A stretch of 64,000 bases of DNA from NCBI GenBank assembly GCA_050084515.1, contig CM114272.1, positions 41,106,001 through 41,170,000 on the forward strand. The letters run 5' to 3'. Shown here piece by piece: positions 55,760-64,000 of this stretch. The notes under the pieces were generated by a model. The model was given only the letters and a program-made list of their open reading frames with translations. It searched no databases and had not been told where the DNA came from. This stretch comes from Blasia pusilla (Eukaryota; Marchantiophyta; Marchantiopsida; Blasiales). A program made the position numbers and the translations under genes. Every line of letters begins with the position of its first letter. The first letter of the stretch is position 1.

Positions 55760-57320
55760 AATATTCTCAGTCTCATTCTCAGTCTCCTCCCATAGGAATC
55801 TTCTTGGAATGGATAATTATGTTAAGCTCACTTGTGGCAGTCATCTGGCGGCCCTTCCTCAATCAGAAATCATTTGACCCCAAGCTCGTGAGTCTTTCGT
55901 AGCAGTGGATGAAAATTTTCTGTCCGTTCGACTTCTTCTTCAAATTGGAACCATCTTTGTATCCAAAGATGTTAGGGTGGACGATGCACGGAAGACATAA
56001 TAGGTGAGACGGTCAGCCGGTGACCTCGGACCGTAAAGTATGGAATCTCCTACACAGAGCAAATGGTCAATCTGAGTTTACGGCTGCCCCTGAATTCGTC
56101 TGTTTCCCAAGTAGACGGTCTAGAATTTCCTAGTGCTCCGAGTTGTACGTTTGCAACTCCAAGCTCTGCAGATCCGGCTTTGACTCCAACTTCGCACACT
56201 CGTAACAATGTTGTTCTTCCTGAAGAGATTCCGGATATTATCAACCTCAGCGGATCTATCGGACACCAATCGGGCCCTGTGTCCGCCTACTCGTTCCTCT
56301 TGCGAGTATCAGGCAATAGTTTGCTTTCGTCTCTGCCCTTGAAAATGTTCAAGCACATTCTTGTCGACAAGTTTCCGCCCACGTACGATGGTAATTGCAT
56401 TTTTGAGTTGCCTCCACTTGCTGCTCCTGCTCAAAAGAAGGATGGAGGACGCCTGAAGGGTATGGACGAAAGTCGATTGTCATCGATGGTGCGAGCTTCA
56501 ACGGACAAAGTGCTTCCATCCCGAGATGGTCCTTGGATTGTCTCCCGCCGCCAATGCGTGGGAGCCTTGGAGTGTAGAAGTCCAGCATGCCCGTATCTAG
56601 AGCGCAACGAGCGAGTCCATACGTTGCAATTCCCCCCCAAGAATGCAGAAACTCCATACGAGGTGGGTGCCACAATACCGCCGGGAGGCCATCGATGTCC
56701 TCATTGTCAGGCATCGCCCTTCTGCGTTGGAGCGTGTCGTGCATACATATTTTTCATTTTCCATGACTTGGGCTCCACGTCAGAGTATACAAGGCTGGCA
56801 GTTCATGTTGGCTCCCACACTCATCCTGTGACCGATGCAATTCAAAGACACATCAAGGAGGATGTGGCGAAGAAAGTAGCCGAGGTCTTCAGTAACTCTC
56901 CGGGTTCAAAGCCGGGATGATCAACTCAACGGCATCACAAATTTGTGAACAATTGCTTGGAATCCTGGACGAGGCGAGATCACGGCGGTTGAGGAGAAAC
57001 AACTCGGGAAAATCTCGCATTTTCGCTGATCCCGAATGCTTCCGAATTTGCTACGTCGGATCGAGTTCGGATGGAAAGACGGCCGAAATGGATGCCATCG
57101 CAGAATCAAGGCCAACTCAGATTTCCATTCATTCAGAGATGGTAGTTCATGGGCCAGGAGGCGAGGGATCGGGGCCTTTGTCTTCAAAATGTCAACCACA
57201 GGTCCCTCGAGTGGCCTCGATCTTATAGATCGAATGAGGGAAGGGGAAGATCTTTACGGGAGCTGGGTCAGCTTTGATATTTGCTACAGAGTGCTGAATG
57301 GATGGTTGACGATGGGTGCT

Positions 57321-58507
57321 TGTGATACCCACAATTTTGTAATCTTGAAGAATATATCATTTTATTCAACGAAGACTCTTGTATATTATGATTTTGATTA
57401 TGATTATCTATTATTATGAAGAAGAATAAGTGAATCACCAAGCTCCCAGGACAAGGCAGAGAGCTGAAGATCAAGGATTTGCCTTAGAGGAGAATCAAAA
57501 GCTGTAAAGAAGTATAAAGGATCAAAACGAAGCTCAGCGAAGCCCAGCGAAGCTTAACAAAGTCTAACGAAGCTCAACGAAGCTCTATATACGAAGTACC
57601 TTGTTCTTCAGCGAAGCACGAAGAGCGAAGCACGAAGCACGAAGAAGAAGGAAGAACTTCGTCCTCCGGAAATTTAGCGCAGTGAAGCTCAGCATGATTG
57701 AGATTCGAAACGACACATAGTTAGAACAATTAGACTAGGAAAGGGCGCGACCCTTTGTATCAAATTGGTAGTTAGGACAGTTTTGTACCGCGGATTCATA
57801 GGGATCGAGGAAAAGCTAAGAGAACCATAGATCTAGGTATTCTGAGATATTGAAAAGACACACCCTTCATCAAGAACGCCGGATCATAGAAACGATCCTA
57901 CTCTCGAGAATATTTAAGAAACAGACGAAGCTATTATCATCATTCGCTCATGACGTCCTTATCTTTGTCAGAGGAATGGTCCGAGCAAAGAGATGTACCC
58001 TCTCGAGCTTGTAGATACTTTGAAGTCTTCCAATTCTTGATGGAGTAGTGAAGCATTCATTCATTCATTTCGATGTGCGATGCTTATGTCGAACATTCTT
58101 TTGGGTCTGCCGAGTGAAGAGTGAATCAAAGAACATTTCTCATCAATGGAATAATCAATATAAAGTTGTATGAAATCTGTTTGATAGAGAGTAACCTACC
58201 CCGACGGATTAAGTTCCGAAAGTAGGAGAAGCCAGCTTTATTCTTGAGGTCTCTGTGAGGTTCCGAGATGATGAGAGAACAAATTGCCTGAGCGTCCTTT
58301 AAACTCCACTCGAGAGAATTGAAGAAGAAAACATAGGTACTAAGAAGGATCGGAAGCGACATCTTTGGAATACTACAATTGAATTACATAATCAATTACA
58401 CTTTTACAACATAATCATCACCTTATACTCTCTTTTCATCCAACAATGATCCTCTTGGGGATCGAACTCTACAATTGACTGTAAATAAGAAACACTTAGA
58501 CATTACA
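57321..58507 (+). mobile_element. Solo LTR (1187 bp) with 5-bp target-site duplication
   Basis: The LTR begins TGTGATACCC and ends GACATTACA. It is flanked by GTGCT at 57316-57320 and 58508-58512. Taking it out joins GGTGC to TCACGTTTATG and restores the transposase reading, which confirms both borders. The first ~555 bases match 554-1 in inverted orientation. No coding sequence; the internal part was presumably lost by LTR-LTR recombination. Confidence 0.9.
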
Positions 58508-59104
58508 GTGCTCACGTTTATGACCATGTGGAGAAGGGACTCAAAACTATATTTGTGTGTGAAGTAAAGGCAGAAGACGTTGGCAGTTTGAAGATGTGCT
58601 GGTTACTCTTATTGGAGGTGGTGAAGGAAAACAAAAGGCCACCTCCGGAAATTTATGGGTTCATGGCGGACAATGCACAACCTGGGTGGATTGCTATCCG
58701 GGAAGTGTTCAGGGTGGAGAGGTTCAACGGAGAGGGAAAGGTCGGATGCTTTCCATTGGCAATGATTTGTGACTCGGTACACCAAATCTTGCATCAAGGA
58801 GAATAAGAGGACACAGCATGTCACTCTACTCCAACGCTGCAAGGACAACAAAACCTTGAAGCAGGCCATGGACTGCCAGGAAGAACTTCATGGGTGGTGG
58901 AGGAAGCATGCGATTGAGGGGAAGTACAAAGAGTTGTGCTCTTGGTTGAGTTGGTGGACTGTACGTATGAGATAATGGGGAAACTTCATGCGGCATGTGA
59001 GTTCACTATTTTGTCTTGTCAAGCTCACGTTGAGAATTGTTTGTAAAGTTGTAGCTCAGGGTGAGAAGCGTGGGAATTATATGGATTTCAAACCCAAGAA
59101 ACCA

Positions 59105-59575
59105 AACAAGCTGTCGGATGCGACGGTTTGCCCGAGTGTGCAACCCGACGGAAACCGACGGGTTGCCCGAGTGTGCAACTCGACGGAAACCGACGGGTTG
59201 CCCGAGTGTGCAACCCGACGGAAACCGACGGGTTGCCCAAGGGTGCAATCCGACGGAAACCGACGGGTTGCCCGAGTGTGCAACCTGACGGAAACCGACG
59301 GGTTGCCCAAGGGTGCAACCCGACGGAAACCGACGGGTTGGATCCAGATGTTTGGTGTCGTCCCGAGTGTGCAACCATTCAGGACCCGACGGGTCACAGA
59401 GTCGTTCATGGGATGCCTCGCTTTGCAACCCGCCAGGTTCCGGACGGGTTGCGATGAGGTGGGTTTAAGGTTACAACACGTCGGGACTCGACGGGTCGGA
59501 GAGTCGTTCATGGGATGCCTCGGGCCTGCAACCCGTCTGGTTCCGACATGTCGCTTATTTCTTTGACTCCTGGGT
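59105..59575 (+). repeat. 35-bp tandem palindromes in the transposase intron
   Basis: Six units of exactly 35 bases start at 59141, 59176, 59211, 59246, 59281 and 59316. Each contains CAACCCGACGGAAACCGACG then GGTTGCCCGAGTGTG or a close variant. The core half-site is changed (CCGACGG for CCGTCGG), so the palindrome is a variant of the main type. Looser copies follow at 59390, 59425, 59475 and 59530. Confidence 0.9.
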
Positions 59576-59920
59576 TATTTTCGTTCCCTTCTAACATTGC
59601 CGTCGTTGCAGGGATTGAACGTTCATGAAAATGCCCTCTGCCCCAACACAAGTGGAGCGAAAGTGTTCATTCCTCTTGAGGTCGTCACAAGCATGCCAAC
59701 GAATTTCACTTGAGGAGGCATGCCAACAAGACCAGGCAAGAGCAATGCTCTGATCTGCATCATCCCATATCTTCCTCACAAAAGGCATAACAAAAGGAAA
59801 AGGGTCGTCGATCGATCTACGAGCTCTATGTCGTATTTGTGAGATCGGTGATGAAAAATTGTATGTAAAGCCTTCAACCGGTGCGTAGCGGAACTCCACT
59901 CGAGCAAGACGTACACATAA

Positions 59921-61108
59921 GTGGGGATATTTGTGGGGCGGGTTTCAAGACGTCCCATAGATGGTGGTAGAGCAGTCGAACGAGACTCGTGGAGACCAGA
60001 TAAGTATCTTGACTTCAGGCAGGTGAAGAGGCAGCATCAAGGAACAAATCCGGTGATTGATTTGGATGAGGAAATTACACCGCCCAGGTATTCGGGGACC
60101 CCGGACCCATCCCAAATCCGTGCTGGAGTTACTTCTCCAAAATCAGTGAATGTTTTATTTCAAAAGCCCTCCGTTGCTGGAAGTTCGCAACATCCTGTCA
60201 CTAGGGTGATTCAACAATATGGGATTCCGGTAATGGAGGTGGATTGCAACCTAAAACGGTGGCATATATCTCGGAGCAACCCAGGACGTGGACCCACCTG
60301 CAGGGCAAGATCTGATGGCATTAGGAGAGCATGCGGCACTTTCCTAAATAAGAAGTGTACAAGAACTGCACGACCACTGCCTGGGTTTTGGGGACTCAAA
60401 ACCTTTGATCGTTTCACGAGGACCAGGGATCAATTGAAGTACTTCTTCTACCCAAATGAATCTTGCGCTTTCCGGAAGTCTTATCCGGATGCCATTGGAG
60501 CTCCCGGGAATATCCCCACGATTTGGCCCATCGCCGCAGGCACGAACTGCACTCAAGACGAAGTGGACAATCTTACAAGTGCCGGTTTCAAACTCGTAGA
60601 CGGGGGAAGTTCGGAGCATGTTCGCATTACAGAGACCTTCGCATTTCGTATTCAACCCAAGATTGATGTCAACATATACACAGAGAAGGTGGATGATCTC
60701 AATCCATTATTTTTGTTTGAGTCTAGAAATGGGGTGAAGAGAAACAGAATGTGTAGGCCAACGGTGGAGAGAGCAAAACGAATTGCAGCAGCTCGGGAGG
60801 CAAAAATGGATATCATCGCCATGAAAGATGTCCTGAGTGGCAATGGAATAGGAAGGATGTATTGGGTCATGAACAACACTGTAAATTCAAGTGTCACAGG
60901 GGTGTATGTGGTGCACATCTGTTGCTTTCCCACATGTTCATGTGATGACTTTGTCCAAAGAGAGACAAGAGGCAAAAGGTATTTCCCTTGTAAGCACATG
61001 TACTATGTGTTGCTGGTAGTTTTAAGAGAGTCAGAGGTAGGAGTAGGAATCCACCAACCAATTCTGTCCCTCAAAGAAGTTCGAAGTATTTTAAACAAAC
61101 CACTTTGA
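59921..61108 (+). CDS. C-terminal transposase ORF with SWIM zinc finger
   Basis: This 395-codon open frame is the last exon of module copy D. Its SWIM motif CSCDDFVQRE then CKHMYYVL (C-x-C, C-x-H; 60934-61010) near the C-terminus is the standard end of MULE transposases and probably binds DNA. The middle carries Cys/Arg-rich CNLKRWHISRSNPGR and CRARSDGIRRACGTFLNKK and FFYPNESCAFRKSYPDA. The annotated start is only where the frame opens; the true exon border is unknown, and plausible coding sequence precedes it. Confidence 0.7.
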   Translation: MGIFVGRVSRRPIDGGRAVERDSWRPDKYLDFRQVKRQHQGTNPVIDLDEEITPPRYSGTPDPSQIRAGVTSPKSVNVLFQKPSVAGSSQHPVTRVIQQYGIPVMEVDCNLKRWHISRSNPGRGPTCRARSDGIRRACGTFLNKKCTRTARPLPGFWGLKTFDRFTRTRDQLKYFFYPNESCAFRKSYPDAIGAPGNIPTIWPIAAGTNCTQDEVDNLTSAGFKLVDGGSSEHVRITETFAFRIQPKIDVNIYTEKVDDLNPLFLFESRNGVKRNRMCRPTVERAKRIAAAREAKMDIIAMKDVLSGNGIGRMYWVMNNTVNSSVTGVYVVHICCFPTCSCDDFVQRETRGKRYFPCKHMYYVLLVVLRESEVGVGIHQPILSLKEVRSILNKPL

Positions 61109-61256
61109 GGATGTAAAATGAAGTTTAATATTGTACTTTTATTTTTTTCTCAACCTTCACTATGAGCTTGAACTCTATTCAGCCCGGGGCAAATGATAGA
61201 TTTTTTCCAGACCTTGGATGGAAAAAGTGATTGGTTCCACACTTATGATTCCACTG

Positions 61257-62517
61257 ATTTCTCAGTTTTGTAAATTTTGTGCAAATTGCAACTCGTCGGA
61301 CTCAAAGGGGTTGCCAAAATATGGAAGAGGAAAAAAAAACTGTGGGATTGTTTAATAAATGAACAAAAAAGTGCAAAAAAATTCACACAAAAAGTTTCCT
61401 CTCTTCAACCCAACGGAAACTCTCTTCAAAAAAAAGTATCTATTTCGGTTGAAGGTAGTTTCCTCTCTCCTCTCTCCTCTCTTCCTCTCTCCTCTCTCCT
61501 CTCTTCCTCTCTTCCTCTCCTCTTACCGCACCTCGATTCCTACTACCTGTCGGATTGCCATTTCGGATTCCCAACCAGTTGGATTTCCTTGGGTGCAGGG
61601 TGGAATGGAATCACTTCTCAAAATCTTTCCTTTGTTATGGTGAGCTTGCTTGCAAGGGGTGCAAGCCATCTAATTCCGACGGGTTTCGAGAGTTGCAACC
61701 TGTAAAATTCTGATGGATTGGGAGGGGTGAAGCTTCTCGATTTCTCAAATTTAGGATCTGAATGAAGGGACATCAGTTCCTCTTTACTCCAGACAGCTAA
61801 CAATCTTTTGGTTCAATTATCGTCTCCTATGTTCACATTTCACAAAGTTGATCTTTATTTGAACCTTTCATTGAGATGAGATTGCTACTTCTGGTCAAAT
61901 TATTTGCCAATGGTCGTCCAACAAAAATACCCCTAGGCACAACTAACTGTAGACTGAGACAAGAAATGTGAAGAAACTTAGGCTCACATGGAGAGTGATG
62001 GAAAAAATTTTGTAGTAGTCTTATGATGTCTACTTGTTTTTCGCCCCTTGGAAAAAGGAGGTTTCTTTAGGCCCGAATGTGGACCACTACCTACTCTTTT
62101 CTTAAGATTTCATAAATTTGAAAGCAAACAAAAATTTCAAATATGTCAAAAAATTTTGAAGAGAGGAGGCGGATTTGGCCCTTTTTTTTAAGAGAGACTC
62201 TCCTCTCTTCCTCTCCTCTCTTTCTCTCTCCTGCGAGAATAGCAGCCCCCTACATTTATGATTCCAATGATTTCTCAATTTTTAAATTTTTGTGCAAATT
62301 GCAACCCGTCGGATTCAGATGGGTTGCCAAAATGTGGAAGATGAAAAAAAAATTGTGGGAGTACCTAAGCACTAAGAACAAAAGTTCCAAAAAAATCACA
62401 AAAAAGTTTCCTCTCTTCAACTCAACGGAAACTCTCTTCAAATCACAGGAAACTCTCTTTAAAAAAAAGTATCTCTTTGGGTTGAAGGTAGTTTCCTCTC
62501 TCCTCTCTTCCTCTCTT
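61257..62517 (+). repeat. ~270-bp direct repeats enclosing R1 copy 3
   Basis: 61245-61530 and 62248-62517 share GATTTCTCAATTTTTAAATT-like starts, TGCAACCCGTCGGATTC with GGTTGCCAAAATGTGGAAGA, AAAAGTTTCCTCTCTTCAAC and a (CTCTTCC)n tract. Between lie R1 copy 3 (61930-62150) and another pyrimidine tract. The right repeat ends where gypsy RNase H begins (62518), so this marks the insertion border of the module into the gypsy element or of a deletion. Confidence 0.7.
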
Positions 62518-64000
62518 CTTACCGCTCCTCTGAGGGTGAGTGCCTGGCTGCACTGTGGGCTGTCGCACATTGCAGATGTTATATATTCGGAAATCTTTTA
62601 CCATCATTAGCCACTTAAGTGGTTGATGGAGTCCGACAAGCTTACAGGGAAGCTTGCAAGGTGGGCTCTTTTGTTGCAGGAGTATGACTTCCAAGTGGTG
62701 CATAGACCTGGGACGCTAAACCAAGATGCAGATGGTTTGAGCTGTAACCCATGCTTGAGTCAGCGAGATGCGATTGGAGCTCGTTGGCATGGTGAGAGTG
62801 ATGAGGAGTTGGTGCCAGGATGGCATGTGTCAGCCTATTTGGGCTTGTTGGCTATGGAGATCCAGATTGCTGAGACTTTCATGGCAAGGTCTGATGGAGA
62901 GTCCTTAGATCCTGAGGCTGGTGAGGAGACGACAGGTGGCCGAGACATTCACGTCGATGGAGTGGTCTTGGAGTACCTACGTATTGGCAGCGTTGCTTGC
63001 ACAATGGATGCTAGCGAGCGGGATCGGATCCTACAGCAAGCCAGATGGTTCCGGTGGGAGGGCACACATGTGTTGTCAGTGTGGGAGGACGGTAGAGTGC
63101 GTGTAGTGCCTCATCCTTTGCAGAGAGCACGTTTGATGCATCATGCCCATGAGGAGTTGGGTCATTTTGGAGTGAAGCAGACGTGCAACTTGCTCCACAT
63201 TGAGTATTTGTGGCCGAGGCATGCACACTGACATTCATCAGTTTATTGCCAGATTCATGGTGTGTGATGAGTCCAAGCATCGTTCAATGCTCCAACGCCA
63301 CAGTTGCATCCACTTCCCATCATGGGTTAGGTTATAGATGGAGTTTGGATTTTGCAAGACCTTTGCCTTTGACAGAGCGCCATATTCGTTATGTGTTGGT
63401 GATGGTCGAGCACTTCTCGAAGTGGATAGAGCTGGTTGCATTGCCTGACAAAGCTAGTAAGGGAGTAGGGTATGCCTTCCTAGATTGAGTGTTGAGTCAT
63501 TACGGTGCACCAGCTGAGGTGTTGAAAAATGAGGGTACAGAGTTCGGTGGGGAGTTTCAGGCCTTGTGTGATTAGGCACTGATCGACCACCACACTACTT
63601 CGCGAGATCATCTTGAGGCGGATGGACTAGCGGAGCGGGTTGTGCAGACGGTGAAGAGAGGACTACCCAAGTATGGCTTGCACCAAGAGGTCACCTAGGA
63701 GATTAGGACCTTCAGTTGTCGTGGTTGGCGATGGGATACAGATTGAGCACGTAGGCATCCTTAGTGTCTTTCTCACCGTACTTGTTGCTTTATGGCCAAA
63801 AGCCAGATTTACCTGCGGTCATTCATCGAGATATTGGTGAGGTGTTGAATCTTGATGACCGTGATGTATGGATGTCAGCATGTTCTCAGAGGGCTGAGTT
63901 GTTTCGGAGAGTGATGTCCGTGGCGTTTGAGAATTTGGCGATTGCGCAACATCGGGATAGGTTGAGGTATGCGACTATTCGGGGAGGTGATTATCGACCT
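62518..64000 (+). pseudogene. Third copy of the first gypsy family: RNase H end and integrase
   Basis: Sequence starts within RNase H (YRSSEGECLAALWAVAH), damaged up to 62622, then is open at 62623-63231: LTGKLARWALLLQEYDFQV, HRPGTLNQDADGLS and a zinc-binding part HHAHEELGHFGVKQTCNLL. The integrase core follows after a frame change: WSLDFARPLPLTERHIRYVL, VEHFSKWIELVALPD. Stops occur at 63486, 63574 and 63699. It continues past the window edge. Identity to 1170-2600 is high by eye, so both belong to the DNMT/PHD family. Confidence 0.88.

Larger units (their letters stand above)
55809..61108 (+). pseudogene. Module copy D: Mutator-like transposase with GCM1/WRKY-like and SWIM zinc fingers
   Basis: From ATG 55809 (MDNYVKLTCGSHLAALPQS) the gene runs right. 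Frame 56063-56920 holds the DNA-binding zinc region: RRQCVGALECRSPACPYLE, HRCPHCQASPFC and LAVHVGSHTHPVTD, a GCM1/WRKY-like Cys/His pattern. Next, in shifted frames, come VFKMSTTGPSSGLDLIDRM and WVSFDICYRV (to 57315). The coding sequence is then split by a solo LTR and resumes at 58513 (HVYDHVEKGLKTIFVCEVK), with FMADNAQPGW near 58663, which should carry a catalytic Asp, then ELHGWWRKH. An intron with tandem palindromes follows (about 59000-59610), an exon with SLEEACQQDQARAML, and the SWIM part. At least three frameshifts besides the LTR show it is dead. It belongs to the Mutator-like (MULE) superfamily by overall order. Confidence 0.7.

Noticed and set aside
59006-59566. ORFs of 140-192 codons on both strands across the 35-bp tandem repeats
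   Set aside because: They are translations of the tandem repeat in an intron, with near-identical peptides repeated in several frames.
59591-59899. 102-codon minus-strand ORF
   Set aside because: The plus strand here reads as a transposase exon (SLEEACQQDQ), in line with the flanking exons.
1-64000. tRNA genes
   Set aside because: I looked for box A/B patterns with cloverleaf pairing while reading and saw none I could support. A tRNAscan-SE run would settle it.

Overview
The window is nuclear DNA of a plant (streptophyte): one intron-containing host gene sits in a deep nest of transposable elements. The host gene (14.2-18.2 kb, +) encodes an ER DnaJ protein of the plant DnaJ-50/DNAJC25 type. 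Its ten exons join in phase with GT-AG borders, so it looks functional. I cannot name the species. DNA-methyltransferase-bearing LTR retrotransposons, which I recall from streptophyte algae, together with the repeat content make a seedless plant or streptophyte alga my best guess, held weakly.

Layout. 0-7.6 kb: a minus-strand Ty3/gypsy element with an unusual order: gag, protease, C5 cytosine methyltransferase of DNMT3 type, reverse transcriptase/RNase H, integrase, then a C-terminal PHD finger. Another LTR is inserted in its 3' LTR. 8.1-8.2 kb: 5S rRNA-derived sequence. 9.3-11.2 kb: Ty1/copia remnant. 11.4-12.4 kb: exon remnants of an unidentified minus-strand gene. 13.0-13.5 kb: 112-bp tandem repeats and a Helitron-like end. 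14.2-18.2 kb: host gene. 18.3-27 kb: gypsy leader and pol remnants, and a non-autonomous retroelement with a gag-like coiled-coil protein. 27.9-29.4 kb: an array of GGAACT/AGTTCC palindromes. 30.2-32.7 kb: a second, decayed gag-protease-DNMT element with an internal inversion. 33-37 kb: a large inverted repeat, a gypsy leader and an intact gag ORF. 62.5-64 kb: another gypsy pol of the first family, cut by the window end.

The most interesting region is 37.7-61.1 kb. It holds two relatives of a mobile module with two divergent genes. Leftward runs a four-exon gene whose last two exons resemble an N6/N4-type DNA methyltransferase with a degenerate catalytic motif. Rightward runs a Mutator-like transposase with a GCM1/WRKY-like zinc finger, DDE region and SWIM finger. 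Each gene has its own TATA box. Between the boxes, and inside introns 2 and 3 of the leftward gene, lie dozens of copies of a palindrome with half-site GCAACCCGTCGGA. Exons and the short intron 1 lack it. I infer binding sites for an element-encoded protein, comparable in layout to the VANC/VANDAL anti-silencing system of Arabidopsis.

Three kinds of chromatin or DNA-modification cargo (C5 methyltransferase, PHD finger, N6/N4-methyltransferase-like protein) thus appear on unrelated mobile elements in one window. All assignments come from reading motifs by eye; no database search was possible.
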